Assembly: GCF_011516645.4 (NCBI RefSeq)
Contig: NZ_CP088285.1
Span: 4,420,501 to 4,484,500, forward strand
Length of the DNA stretch: 64,000 bases
Source of the DNA: Bradyrhizobium septentrionale
GTDB taxonomy: Bacteria > Pseudomonadota > Alphaproteobacteria > Rhizobiales > Xanthobacteraceae
Direction of reading: 5' to 3'
The notes under the pieces were generated by a model. It ran no database searches and was not told the origin of the DNA. It saw nothing but the letters and a program-made list of their open reading frames with translations. Numbering within the stretch: position 1 is the first letter of the stretch; the number at the start of each line of letters is the position of its first letter. Made by a program: the position numbers and the translations under genes. This document shows, in pieces, positions 45,081-54,523 of the stretch.

Positions 45081-45744
45081 TGTGACCTCGCGACAAACCA
45101 TTCCGCGAGATCTTCCTAGCCGACCAGATCAACCCTCAGCGCGTGGTCTCCGCATGACGCTCACGATCAATTGATCGTCGCGAACGGCAAGGAAAAGCTG
45201 CCCGACGAATTCGAGGGGCCACTGGAAAAATATCGGCCAATACACCTTCAGCCAAGACGCGGGTTTGTCTATTGCCGGCCAGATAAAGACTTCAGTCGGT
45301 GCGGCATCGTCAATGCCAAATATATCTACCGGGTCGATCCTGAAGGAGTTGTAATCCATGACCTCGCCTGGATCGGCGACATGCAGATGGCGCTGCTTAA
45401 GGAGAAATACCCGGGGAAGTTTAATCGTTTTCCCGACTGGTCAGAAGAACTGGTTCAATCGTGTTGCGAGGGATATTGGAGCGACGCTTCGACAGCATCG
45501 CCAGTCTGGGAATATCTCTTCCCGTCGGTTCGCGTCGTCGAAGTGGTTTCACATCAATTGATAGCGCCCTCAGCTACCAAGGGAGGGTGGCCTCCATAGC
45601 AAGCCGGTAAGTCCAAAATGTCAGAACGCTCCGTACCATTGCTCGCCATATGGCGATTTGAAGCATAAGCCCCAGTTCTGCCGCCAGCCAAGCTTGCGGC
45701 CTTACTGTGCCAGCTGCCCGACTCTGCATATCGTGAGCCATTCT

Positions 45745-46380
45745 ATGTCTAAATCTAACGACACATCGCCAACACCAGTCTTCGCTTTCGCAGATGAATT
45801 ACAGAGCTCAGGGCAGCATTGCGCAACGATTGCTCGCGCAAAAGCCCAGGACTTCTTTCTGCGCGGCTTTGTGCCGGAGGTCGACGACCCAACGGCCACC
45901 GTCACTTTCATTTTCTTCGAGGGAAAACCTACGCAGTAACCGCCGGCCATGTCATTGATGTATTCAAGGCTGCGGCGATCGAGGACGGTTGCGATCCAGA
46001 AGGATACTTCGTGCCGGTGGCACCGGGCGTGCCCATCGGACCTCCATTCGTTCGACCGCCCGGAAATTGGCCGACGCCCGACCCGGATATTGCCCTCCGC
46101 CCTATCGATCCAGATCTGCCCGCACGCATTGGGAAGAAGGCGTTCGGACTTGTAACAGGTGTCAATCCAGAGTTTCCAGTACCCTATGCCCTGGCTGTCG
46201 GTTTCCCGACTGCGGCGAAGGAAAAGCGATCCCCAAGGAGAACGTTTAGCCTTGATTGGCGTGCAGGCGGCAGCCGAGGGCGTCGGTTCTCCTGATAGCG
46301 ACCAAGTACAGTTTTGGAGCGAGATTCCTGACCGGCCGCTGATCAGCCAATTAAGTGGAAAGGAAGGGATTCATGCATGA
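45745..46380 (+). pseudogene. trypsin-like serine protease, frameshifted and truncated
   Basis: The reading starts at 45745 (MSKSNDTSPTPVF) and shifts near 45925 into the frame with YAVTAGHVIDVF (catalytic His) and TPDPDIALRPID (catalytic Asp). It shifts again near 46215 into the frame with QGERLALIGVQAAAEGVGSP, and then stops after SQLSG, just where the GxSGGP serine motif should follow. Two frameshifts plus loss of the serine region mean it is dead. Confidence 0.7.
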
Positions 46381-46606
46381 GCGGCGTAGCCGATCAAGAC
46401 TTTCGGCGAACATTCGTCGGCGCGACCTGTTACGGGGCGGCATCCTTCGGATCGCTGTCGAACCAGCACAAGGAGGTCGTTCTTGATCCGGCTCGTTTGC
46501 GGCTGGCTGGGCGGCAGCTTTTGCCATGACGCGCGCTCCTCGAGATGGCGTTTGGGCATTTGACGATTTCCATCCTGGAGCGGAACTAGAGCGAAGAGGC
46601 TACTTA

Positions 46607-47809
46607 TCAAGTTCGGGTCGTCATCAGAGAACCGTTTGCCCCGAATAGCCCAACTGCTCCAGACGGTGAAGTCGCAACGTTGAAGTCGAGCGGTCCGCAA
46701 GTAATCATGCAATAATCGTAAGCCGAGCGCTGATCATTTCCCATTAGAAACTGATAATGGATCTGCATAAAGTTGAACCGATGGCGTCGGAAGCGGATAG
46801 GGCTTACCATTGAGTGTATTTGGACGCGCCGAATCTTTGGATGGACTCCTGAATGGTCTCGACTGATACGTTTCAGAGTGACAGGGTCGAAACGATAGAA
46901 GCTGATCGCGTCATCTCGTGCTTGGTATTCGACCCAGTCGATGGCAGCCGTTCCGGCCACAAGTTGCGCCGCTTCCCGTATTTGGCCGCCCATCGGATGC
47001 AACGACAATTTAGGGATAGTGGCGCCCACTGTAAGAATGCATAGCTTTGGTCCGCGCGTTTCGAGCAGAGGATCCAATTTTAGCGCGCGCGCTACCGCCG
47101 CTATTGAGAGCGCAGCGCCAAGGGAATGGCCTACAATCAGAATTTCATCAACTTCTGCGGCCCGAGCTGCTTTTGATATCAGCTCCGCAAAATCGCTGAG
47201 CCGCCTGTCAAGTTCGCGTTTTTGCCCGTGAAGAAATTGAAGGGAGAAAATGGCATCGTCGAGAATGTGGTTTATCCGACGCTTTGGTCCAATCCAGAGC
47301 ATCGAGATGACGAAGATGGCAAGCGATAGAAGAATTCCAAGCAGTAATTCTTCTACCCAAAATGTTGGGCGTATGAACCTGATCACCAGATATGATAACC
47401 CAGCGCTGCAAAATGCGATCAACAGTAAACAGCAATACGGAAAGATGAAGAAGAGGGCATATTTCCAGCTTGCGATAGCATATTTAAATAATGTTCCCGT
47501 TACGATGAAGTCGAATAGGGCTTTCACGGACTGAACGAGACGAGGCACGAGCCCGACTCCCGAATCGCATCGAATGAGATCATCCCAGCGCAGTATTTCG
47601 AAGGTGACGTAAGTTTTCCAGTTCGGCCCCCATGCCTCCAAGTTACACGAGGCATTGATTGCAGATGTGTTCGAGATTTCCGACAGCCGTGAAGAAGCGC
47701 CCCAAATCTTATCGAAGCTCGACAGCGAGCGGCGTAAGCGATCAACCTGCTCTTTTGGGGTGATTGGATCGTAGCCGCCGATGTGGAAGACGTGCCGTCG
47801 TTGAATCAT
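46607..47809 (-). CDS. membrane protein with alpha/beta hydrolase (lipase-like) domain
   Basis: This 400-aa protein of lower GC than the core has a soluble N-terminal part beginning VFHIGGYDP and two or three strongly hydrophobic helices (about 115-175). Its cytoplasmic hydrolase-like domain has the nucleophile elbow VGHSLGAALSIAAVARAL near residue 235. The opening HIGGYDPITPKE resembles a family of uncharacterised membrane esterases. No partner gene is nearby. Codon use and composition suggest acquisition by transfer. Confidence 0.7.
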   Translation of the reverse strand: MIQRRHVFHIGGYDPITPKEQVDRLRRSLSSFDKIWGASSRLSEISNTSAINASCNLEAWGPNWKTYVTFEILRWDDLIRCDSGVGLVPRLVQSVKALFDFIVTGTLFKYAIASWKYALFFIFPYCCLLLIAFCSAGLSYLVIRFIRPTFWVEELLLGILLSLAIFVISMLWIGPKRRINHILDDAIFSLQFLHGQKRELDRRLSDFAELISKAARAAEVDEILIVGHSLGAALSIAAVARALKLDPLLETRGPKLCILTVGATIPKLSLHPMGGQIREAAQLVAGTAAIDWVEYQARDDAISFYRFDPVTLKRISRDHSGVHPKIRRVQIHSMVSPIRFRRHRFNFMQIHYQFLMGNDQRSAYDYCMITCGPLDFNVATSPSGAVGLFGANGSLMTTRT

Positions 47810-48487
47810 TTAACAACTCGAAGTCTGCATTGAAGGTTGCCGCTCATTCTGGAAAAGCGAAACGTATATACACTTTACTCCAGAACCGCTGCGACGTTGA
47901 TCGGGATCCGTGGTGAGCCTGATATGGACGATGGTTAAATTACCACTCCAGCTGCGAGGTGGCACTCATTGATATTAGCCTTGGTCAAAAAAGCGCACAG
48001 GACAGGCCCTAGGCCACTTCGGAGGCCATTGTTACGATTTACAAGTTGATTTAATGCGACTGGAAGTGGACGAGGCGTCCTGAAATGGAAAGCGCGTTAC
48101 AGCGCGGCACTGGATGCGCCGTCCTGACGCTCCTTTTTGCAAGCAGCTCGCTTTTGAGCGGCGGGCTCAGGCGACGCCCGGAATTTCGGTTGCGATGTTC
48201 GGGATGTAAACGGCAACCACTTTAACATCGACAAAAGCCCGGCGCTGCATACCATGGTGATACGAAAGATAAGGGCAATCGGCCCCCGCTGTTGCGCGCC
48301 CACGAAAACACCCGAGTCTTTCGAACTCAGTTTTACCTGCGGCCCGAGCGACCAATTCTTAGCACGACGCCCAAAAGACAGTTGGAAGGTGGGGTTTGAT
48401 ATAGCATTTGATGCTTTGGGTTACGTCTCTGTTGGGCCCGGTGTCCGTGTTGTTTCTCTTTAGCAATTCGGGCCGGGGAGGCAGTCA
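47810..48487. other. stretch without a supported gene
   Basis: AT-richer DNA with a few short ORFs. One of them, 48254-48463 on the plus strand, has a plausible C-terminal look (VGFDIAFDALGYVSVGPGVRVVSL) and may be the tail of a decayed gene. I can not name it. The ribosome binding site GGGGAGG at the right end belongs to the next gene. Confidence 0.4.
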
Positions 48488-49030
48488 TTGACGACGTTTA
48501 GACAATTCTCATTGGCTATAGCCATATGCATGCTGGCAACCGTGTGTGCCGCCTTCACAAAGCCGATTCATATCGTAGCGGTCGGCGCAAGCAACACGCA
48601 AGGTTGATACGTTGGAGAGCAAGACGCTTACCCAGCTAAGTTAGAAGCCCTGCCGAGAGCGAAGGGCGTCAACGCGACCGTCGTCAATGCCGGCGTTCCC
48701 TTCGATACCACGGCTGGTATGCTCAAGCGCATTGATAACGCCGTTCCAACGGGAACCGACATCGTAATCTTGCAGCCTGGAGGCAATGATAGGCGCTTTT
48801 TTGTTACGAAGGAGCAGCGGGCGGCCAATGTCGCGGCGATGGAGCGGCGGCTGTGTGATCGCGCCATCAAAAGCATCGTGTATGACGAAGAGATTCCTTC
48901 TCAGTATTATGCTTTTGACTTCATTCACCTCACGGCTGACGGTCATGCTTTCATAGCGTCGCAGTTACTCCCGCGAGTGCTGGCGACCGTAGACCGAAGA
49001 GCCATGGTGGCTTCGCCGCGGGCGAAATAG
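48488..49030 (+). pseudogene. SGNH/GDSL hydrolase with in-frame TGA
   Basis: Exported esterase of the TesA/arylesterase type: signal peptide MTTFRQFSLAIAICMLATVC, then HIVAVGASNTQG with the nucleophile block, IVILQPGGND in the middle and FDFIHLTADGHAFIA with the Asp-His pair at the end. It starts with TTG at 48488 after GGGGAGG. Codon 40 is TGA (48605-48607), where a residue such as Trp is expected directly after the nucleophile block. The rest is open to the TAG at 49030. One base change would restore a 180-aa enzyme. Confidence 0.75.
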
Positions 49031-49422
49031 AAATAGTTTTGTCATGGCAACCGGTCCGGCGCTCGCAATCCTGTCGATCGCGGACTTTTAGCTGGATCCA
49101 GGGAAGCTAACAAAGAGCGTCTTCGTAGATGTCTTTCTCAACGGGTGCTATTTGAGAAAACTCGAGCAAGAGCTCGACCAATGCTCTCATAACCATCCTC
49201 TGCTTTGTGCTATTCGCCCCAAAGAGAGCGAACGAACGCGGCGACGCACCAGCCTTGGATACCGCCGGACGTGCTGCCAATTAATCAGTGGAAACGACCG
49301 GCAACCCTTGTATGATCCCTCTCTGGACCTCTCCAGATCAAATCTCAGACGTTCGCTAAGGATGGCGCCGTTTCGATGGTCGGCAAAGATGGCGCGCGAG
49401 CGAAACAAGCGCTCGGCACACG
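49031..49422. other. stretch without a supported gene
   Basis: ORFs on both strands here have no signatures. I see no promoter or repeat. It separates two damaged genes and probably contains decayed sequence. Confidence 0.4.
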
Positions 49423-49968
49423 GTGACACCTGGCATTGCCAAATTCGTGTTTGTGATGATGGCGGTCGGTTGGTATCTCGTCCGCTACAAATACACGCGT
49501 CGTGCTCGCCGTGAAAAGGTCGCGACGAGCGCCCGAGGTCTTCGCGAAAACACCCTGCTGCTGATATCGCTTACGGGTCTTGGTATTGTGCCATTCATCT
49601 ACATTGTAACCGCCATACCTCACTTCGCATCGTACGCCTTCCGGCCAGCTCAAGCGTGGCTGGGCGTTTTCCTGGCGGTTGCGGCGCTGATCATGTTTCG
49701 GCTAACCCATCGAGCTCTTGGTCGGAATTGGTCGTTAAGTCTCGACGTGCGGGAAAACCATCGCCTGATCACAGACGGGATTTATCGAGAAAGTCGGCAC
49801 CCCATGTATTCCGCATTCTGGCTTTGGGCTGTCGCTCAGGCATTGCTTATGCCGAATTTGGTAGCCGGTTTCGCTGGCTTGATCGTACGCATACGACGGA
49901 GGCCGCCTGATTGACGCATGCGCGCGGGCACGGCGAGGTCTATGATGGCATTGGGTGAAGGGTGAAGG

Positions 49969-51642
49969 TCAGGCGGCCTGCTGATTGGCTGGCTTGTCGG
50001 CCTGGCGCAGGAGCTTCCATTCCCAGGGCAAGAGCTCGTGCAGACGCGATGCGGGATGATCGGCGATACGGGCCAGGACGTCGGCGAGCCAGGCCTTGGG
50101 ATCGACGTCGTTGAGGCGACAGGTCGTGATCATCGTCAGCATGATGGCGGCACGGTCGGCGCCGCGTTGGCTGCCGGCGAAGGTCCAGTTGCGCCTTCCC
50201 AAGGCGATGCCTCTCAATGCGCGCTCAGCGCAATTGTTGGTCAAGCAGATCCTGCCGTCGTCGAGGAAGCGGGCGAAGCCGTCCCAGCGCCTGAGCATGT
50301 AGTTAATCGGCTTCAGGACCTCGGAGGAACGCGAGAGGGTTTCGCGCTCGCGGAGCAGCCAGGCATGCATGTCCTCGAGAAGTGACTTACTCTGTTCCTG
50401 GCGAGCGGCACGCCGCTCGCCGGCACCGCGGCCGTTGATGGCGCGCTCGATCTCGAACAACGTATCGAGGCGTCTGACAGCCTCCAGCGCGATCGGGGAG
50501 ACCGGTTTGCCTTTCTTGCCTTCCCGAGCATTTTTCTCGATATCAGCCAGCTCGAAGAAGCCCCGCCGCGCATGGGCCACGCAAAACGCCGGCGTAATCG
50601 GCAGCGCCTTCTTCTGCGGGTCGAACAGCGGCTCGAAGCCGCTGTAGCAATCCGCCTGCAAGATGCCGGCGAAGGCGGCCAGATGTCTCTGTGGATGCTC
50701 GCCTCGTCGGTCGCTCGAGGCGTAATAGACCGCTGCCGGCGGCGCAGGCCCGGCGAACGGCCGGTCATCCCGCACATAAGTCCAGATCCGCCCGGTCGTG
50801 CACTTGCCCTTCGCCAGAATACGGATGGTGGTGTCGTCGCCATGAAGGCGCTCGGCAGCGAGCACGTGGCGTTCGATCAAGTGGAAGAGCGGCATGACGG
50901 CGAAGGTCCCGTGGCCGACCTGGTCGGCCAGCGTCGACAACGGCAGGTCGATCCCCTCGGCCTTAAAGCGCGCACTCTGGCGGTTGAGCGGGATATGCAT
51001 GCCGAACTTGTCGAACAGGATCGTCGCCAGCAATTGTGGGCCGATGAAGCCGCGCGGCGTGGCATGGAACGGCGCGGGCGGCTGGCTGATCTTCTCGCAA
51101 TCGCGGCAGGTGAACTTCTCGCGTACCGTCTCGATCAGCTTGAAGCGGCGCGGGATCTCCTCCAGCGTCTTGGTCACATCCTCACCGATCTTCGCCAGCC
51201 GCGATCCACCGCAGCAGGCGCAGGTCGTTGGAGTCTCAATGACGACGCGCTCGCGTTCGATATCGTCAGGCCATGGCTTGCGCACCGGCCGCTTGCGCAT
51301 GAAGGGGCGGACGTTCTGCGTCTTCGCCGCTGCGGCCTGTGCGGCAAGCTCATCCTCGCTCGCCGTGGTGACGAGTTCTTCGAGCTCCAACTCCAACTGC
51401 TCGAGCAGCCGTGCCGAGCGCTCGGATCGCTGCCCGTGCAGTTCGCGTTTCAGCTTCTCGATGCGCAACTCGAGATGAGCGATCAGCGCCTCGGTATCCG
51501 ACAGTTTCGCCTGCGCATTCGCGGCTTGCGCCTGCCAGTTGGCGGCCTTCGCCTCGGCTTTCTGTCGCGCCTCACGCTCGGCCTGCAGCGCCGCCAGGGC
51601 ACTGACAAGGTCCGATGGAAGATCATCCGGCTTCGATATCAT
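49969..51642 (-). CDS. tnpC: IS66 transposase TnpC, copy 2
   Basis: This 557-aa IS66 DDE transposase has an N-terminal coiled coil (residues about 15-75), a zinc block ETPTTCACCGGSRLAKIGED near 140 and a core with ERLHGDDTTIRILAKGKC. It ends with the DDE terminus DGRICLTNNCAERALRGIALGRRNWTFAGSQRGADRAA and the signature LHELLPWEWK. It looks intact. Confidence 0.95.
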   Translation of the reverse strand: MISKPDDLPSDLVSALAALQAEREARQKAEAKAANWQAQAANAQAKLSDTEALIAHLELRIEKLKRELHGQRSERSARLLEQLELELEELVTTASEDELAAQAAAAKTQNVRPFMRKRPVRKPWPDDIERERVVIETPTTCACCGGSRLAKIGEDVTKTLEEIPRRFKLIETVREKFTCRDCEKISQPPAPFHATPRGFIGPQLLATILFDKFGMHIPLNRQSARFKAEGIDLPLSTLADQVGHGTFAVMPLFHLIERHVLAAERLHGDDTTIRILAKGKCTTGRIWTYVRDDRPFAGPAPPAAVYYASSDRRGEHPQRHLAAFAGILQADCYSGFEPLFDPQKKALPITPAFCVAHARRGFFELADIEKNAREGKKGKPVSPIALEAVRRLDTLFEIERAINGRGAGERRAARQEQSKSLLEDMHAWLLRERETLSRSSEVLKPINYMLRRWDGFARFLDDGRICLTNNCAERALRGIALGRRNWTFAGSQRGADRAAIMLTMITTCRLNDVDPKAWLADVLARIADHPASRLHELLPWEWKLLRQADKPANQQAA

Positions 51643-51688
51643 GGAGCCATTGAATCAGATCGAGCAGCAGATTCAAACCGTAAAACGA

Positions 51689-52036
51689 CTATCCGACCCG
51701 CGTCGGACGCTGGGTTTCTTGAGGGTTGCGCCAATCGATCCCGGACAACAGATAGCTCAACTGCGCCGGAGAGATCGTTACCGATTCACCAGCAACCGAT
51801 GGCCAGATGAACCTGCCTCTCTCGAGTCTTTTGGTGAACAAGCAGGCGCCCTGGCCATCGTGCCAAATGACCTTCAATAGATCACCGCGTTTGCCCCGGA
51901 AGCAGAAAAGACCGCCGCCCATGGCGTCGCGCTTGAGCACTTCCTGCACGCGCAGAGCCAGGCTCGGAAAGCCGCACCGCATGTCGGTATGGCCCGTCGC
52001 CAGCCACACCCGCACGCCCGTCGGGATCGGGATCAT
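51689..52036 (-). CDS. tnpB: IS66 accessory protein TnpB, copy 2
   Basis: This 115-aa protein has the Orf2 pattern VRVWLATGHTDMRCGFPSLAL and GGLFCFRGKRGDLLKVIWHDGQGACLFTKRLERGRF. The ATG at 52036 overlaps the tnpA stop (52033), again as ATGA. Confidence 0.93.
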   Translation of the reverse strand: MIPIPTGVRVWLATGHTDMRCGFPSLALRVQEVLKRDAMGGGLFCFRGKRGDLLKVIWHDGQGACLFTKRLERGRFIWPSVAGESVTISPAQLSYLLSGIDWRNPQETQRPTRVG

Positions 52037-52428
52037 CGGCGCGCCAGGCCCCGAGCAATTCGAACGACCGCCTCGATATCCGCACCGGGGCCGAAGACCA
52101 CGCGCAGCCCCTGAGGGCTCACGATTTCGATCTGACCTGTCTCGACAGCTTCCGTCGTTGGCGGCGTACTTGCCGCAACTATCGCAGGGACGAATGTCGG
52201 GCCGATCGAATCCTCTTCGGCCGGATCATGACAGGTCCAAGCCTTGCGCCAGCTCAGCAGAAGCTGACGTGATATCCCATACCGGCGAGCCGTCGCCGAC
52301 ACCAGTCGTGGCCCCGAGAAGCTCTCCTCTACGATTCTGAGCTTCTCCGCACGCGTCCAGCGTCGCCGCCGACCGGTCTCCACCAAATCCATGCGGCTCA
52401 GCACCGCACTGTCCTTATGTCCGTCCAT
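52033..52428 (-). CDS. tnpA: IS66 accessory protein TnpA, copy 2
   Basis: This 131-aa HTH protein has ETGRRRRWTRAEKLRIVEESFSGPRLVSATARRYGISRQLLLSWRKAW. It starts at the ATG at 52428, and its stop overlaps tnpB. Confidence 0.92.
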   Translation of the reverse strand: MDGHKDSAVLSRMDLVETGRRRRWTRAEKLRIVEESFSGPRLVSATARRYGISRQLLLSWRKAWTCHDPAEEDSIGPTFVPAIVAASTPPTTEAVETGQIEIVSPQGLRVVFGPGADIEAVVRIARGLARR

Positions 52429-52870
52429 AAGGACAGTCAGCTACAGATCGGAAAAACTCGCAAGACGGCCGCCCTCGGACGGATACGCTTGATCGGATTT
52501 GGGACATTGTTTTTCGGCCGGGTTGCCAGAGAAGAACAGATGATGCTGGAAACGTTCGGCGACGAGTATCGCGAGTATATGGCGCGGACCGGACGCATTA
52601 TACCGAGGCTGTTCTGAGCTGGCTGTACGAGATCGGTCTCGCCCGTCCAATATCCAACGCCACGTAAAGTAATCGCTCCGTGTCGTTTTTGTCACATCCG
52701 GCAGAGAAACGACCGCACGAGCGCCAGCTTTGATACAGCGTTAATTGCGCCGTAGCCGTTGGAAGGTTAGGTGTTTGTGCTCGGCTACATGAAGGATGGG
52801 CAAGTGCGCTCATTCCTCGTGAAGGGCGATACGGTGGCCCTTAAGGAAGAACTTGTCCGTCAAGGCAGCC

Positions 52871-53095
52871 TTACTCCGGAATGCCAAATTCCTTCGCAAC
52901 ACGCGCCGCGATCTCGTGCGGATCGTGAGCACCCGACTTGTCGATCTCGATTACCTTGCGAGCCACAATGTCGGAAACAGGGTCATTGCGATCAACAAGG
53001 TGTAGCGACTTTAGGCTGAACGTGAAGGCGCGGTTGAGTCTTTCAACCTCTTCGGGACTAATCTTGCCACCCTTCAATAGCCGATTGATCGGCAT
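52871..53095 (-). CDS. conserved small hypothetical protein
   Basis: This 74-aa helical protein starts at the ATG at 53095 (MPINRLLKGGKISPEE) after GGGAGGG, an excellent ribosome binding site. The regular helix pattern and the ending IAARVAKEFGIPE suggest a conserved rhizobial family, but I know no function. The frame is open further upstream to 53176 without support. Confidence 0.65.
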   Translation of the reverse strand: MPINRLLKGGKISPEEVERLNRAFTFSLKSLHLVDRNDPVSDIVARKVIEIDKSGAHDPHEIAARVAKEFGIPE

Positions 53096-53539
53096 TGTCG
53101 CCCTCCCTAGCCAAGGTTCCTTTTTAGCTGAAAACTGAAGGGCCGCGCATTGAAATCGACGTACGCACGCGCGCAAATAAGTAGCGGTGCCTACGTCATC
53201 GCGGCGCTCTCCCGCTGAAGGCGATTCGCAGGGCGGCGAGAGCTTCGCGCTGAGACTTCAGGAACAGGGGAAGGGCGGGAAAAGTTGAGACTCAATGAAA
53301 ACTCCATGAAGGATATCTCACAGCTATCAATAGACTGGGCGACCGCCTTGACAGCTTTCTCCTTCAGTTTGTCAAAAGGCCAGACTGAGGCTGCTCATAT
53401 CGCCAAAATAAGGCCCGGTAAATCTTCATAGCCTAGGAGACGCTCAATCCTGGTAGGTGCGTCGCAGTTCGGTTTTGGCGATAGTGCCTCATCTCGCAGA
53501 CTCATTGCGCGATACCGTCACTCGTAAGGGAGCAGAATC
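53096..53539. other. gene-free stretch
   Basis: This holds the divergent leaders of the genes at 53095 (minus) and 53540 (plus). GGGAGCAGAATC just before 53540 is the ribosome binding site of the latter. I see no other feature. Confidence 0.45.
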
Positions 53540-53866
53540 ATGTCCAGACTTCAGGGGACGTATGTGAACGACAACATCGGAGCGAAGCTTGTAATTTCAC
53601 AGGCTAACGATTCGAACGGCCAGATCGCTGCTGCTTCGATCAGCTATAATGGCCATAACTATCCTGCGACCGGCCACTACCACTTCAAGAACAGCACTGG
53701 CCCAACCACGGTAGCGGTTCTAACCGGTCTGGACGATGACACTGGCTATGTCGCCTTATCCTTGACCGCCGAAAACCAGGAATTCAAACGTCTGAAGAGC
53801 TTCGGTGGGCTCGCTAATTTCGATGCCGAGACTATCGGCCTCGGCGGCGCCTTCATTCGCCAATAA
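53540..53866 (+). CDS. small beta-rich protein, avidin-like in style
   Basis: This 108-aa protein starts at the ATG at 53540 after AAGGGAGCAG. Its alternating strand pattern (GTYVNDNIGAKLVISQAN, AAASISYNGHNYPATGHYHFKN, TTVAVLTGLDD, GYVALSLTAE, GGAFIRQ) looks like an eight-stranded beta-barrel. The opening GTY-N and the GHYHF block faintly recall avidin-type proteins, but the biotin-binding tryptophans are absent. There is no signal peptide. The function is unknown. Confidence 0.55.
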   Translation: MSRLQGTYVNDNIGAKLVISQANDSNGQIAAASISYNGHNYPATGHYHFKNSTGPTTVAVLTGLDDDTGYVALSLTAENQEFKRLKSFGGLANFDAETIGLGGAFIRQ

Positions 53867-54062
53867 CGCAGACTGGATGTGGCTTTAGGAGTCACGCAGC
53901 CACGTTCGGCTTTGTGGGCTATGGGGGCGGAACGGAAGACTTCACCGCGCGGCCGAACCATATAGGCGCCGCTCTCTTTGTCGGGATTGCCTGCGAACCT
54001 AGAATCACCAGGTTCGCAGGCATCGTAGCAACCCATTTTTTCAATGACCTGATTATTTGGTG

Positions 54063-54290
54063 ATGAGCGAAACCTTCGAAGGCTGGACACGCGAGCAGGA
54101 CGAGATCTTCTGGCATTTGGTAAAGAAGCAAACTCCAGAGGAAGTCATCGCGGCGGCGCTGAACAAAACTTGTTAGGATCTCAGACGGCGCGGCTATGTG
54201 CTGGGATTGCCAGCGAAATGGTTCAAATCCGCAAGGAGAACGACCGATCAGCCGGTGCTGGAGGGCGGGAAGGGGGGCGACGCTGTCTAG
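54063..54290 (+). pseudogene. small HTH-like gene with in-frame TAG
   Basis: The sequence reads MSETFEGWTREQDEIFWHLV and continues through KKQTPEEVIAAALNKTC, then TAG at 54174-54176. In the same frame it goes on as DLRRRGYVLGLPAKWFK before the next stop at 54288. The WTxEQD start and the RRRGYVLGLP-KWFK end are the two halves of a common small rhizobial SANT/GcrA-like DNA-binding protein, so the TAG is a nonsense mutation. Confidence 0.55.
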
Positions 54291-54355
54291 CGGAGAGATT
54301 TCCAAGGGCCGACCGCCCTGTTGAACCGATCCAGTTTTCGCGTGCCAATGATGCG

Positions 54356-54523
54356 ATGACCGTTGGGTCTCGCGTAATAGTAGCGTACTCGGCTGGTCCA
54401 AAGCTGAAAGGGCGGAGCGGCCTCATCGTCGCTCTTGGTGTGACCAGGACAAGGGTGCGCGTCCTCTTGGACGGCAACATGAGACCGATCACACTCCACG
54501 TGTGCCTGTTGGAAGTTGTATAG
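54356..54523 (+). CDS. possible small KOW-like protein
   Basis: 55 aa from the ATG at 54356: VGSRVIVAYSAGPKLKGRSGLIVALGVTRTRVRVLLDG and ending HVCLLEVV. The G-x-V-x-V...KGRSGxI pattern is that of a KOW beta-barrel, a fold used to bind RNA polymerase or ribosome parts. Evidence is limited to composition and strand pattern. The frame is open to 54170. Confidence 0.35.
   Translation: MTVGSRVIVAYSAGPKLKGRSGLIVALGVTRTRVRVLLDGNMRPITLHVCLLEVV

Larger units (their letters stand above)
42032..45164 (-). mobile_element. IS66-family insertion sequence, copy 1, complete
   Basis: 3,133 bp bounded by terminal inverted repeats beginning GTGAGCGTCA (left end 42032; right end complement of 45164) and flanked by a perfect 8-bp target duplication GATCAATT (42024-42031 and 45165-45172). 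It carries tnpA, tnpB and tnpC on the minus strand and an extra gene on the plus strand. Eight-bp duplications are typical of IS66. Confidence 0.95.
41967..45599 (+). pseudogene. gene split by the first IS66 copy (163-aa product if rejoined)
   Basis: The 5' part is 41967-42031: GTG start after GAGGA, encoding MTRPPPISYFHMSGDIYAPDQ. The 3' part continues at 45173-45599. With the insertion and one target duplication removed, codon 22 becomes TTG and the frame runs to the TAG at 45599, giving 163 aa. The C-terminal block NAKYIYRVDPEGVVIHDLAW and WEYLFPSVRVVEVVS is reminiscent of small ADP-ribosyltransferase-like proteins, but I cannot assign it. The 3' fragment alone has an ATT-initiated or later internal start and is probably not expressed. 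Confidence 0.75.
49885..52486 (-). mobile_element. IS66-family insertion sequence, copy 2, complete
   Basis: 2,602 bp with imperfect terminal repeats (left GTACGCATACGACGG, right complement GTATCCGTCCGAGGG) and a perfect 8-bp target duplication GCTTGATC at 49877-49884 and 52487-52494. It contains tnpA, tnpB and tnpC only. It is clearly diverged from copy 1, so the two are different IS66 types rather than local duplicates. Confidence 0.95.
49423..52617 (+). pseudogene. isoprenylcysteine methyltransferase-like gene split by IS66 copy 2
   Basis: The 5' part (49423-49884) encodes 154 residues with several membrane helices and the family block LDVRENHRLITDGIYRESRHPMYSAF. The 3' part (52495-52617) encodes GFGTLFFGRVAREEQMMLETFGDEYREYMARTG and the stop. 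Removing IS66 copy 2 and one target duplication joins them in frame (AGLI then GFGT), giving about 194 aa of the ICMT/PEMT membrane methyltransferase family. The GTG start at 49423 is the first in frame. Confidence 0.85.

Noticed and set aside
48605..48607. TGA in the SGNH gene as selenocysteine
   Set aside because: No SECIS-like stem was evident, and Sec is not expected at this position in SGNH hydrolases; a nonsense mutation is simpler.
50572..51810. 412-codon plus-strand frame inside the second IS66
   Set aside because: Antisense of tnpC copy 2; no own signatures.
52771..53019. 82-codon plus-strand ORF beginning MFVLGYMKDGQVRSF
   Set aside because: The first 40 residues look protein-like, but it overlaps the better supported minus-strand gene at 52871-53095 and has no clear start signal; possibly a decayed fragment.
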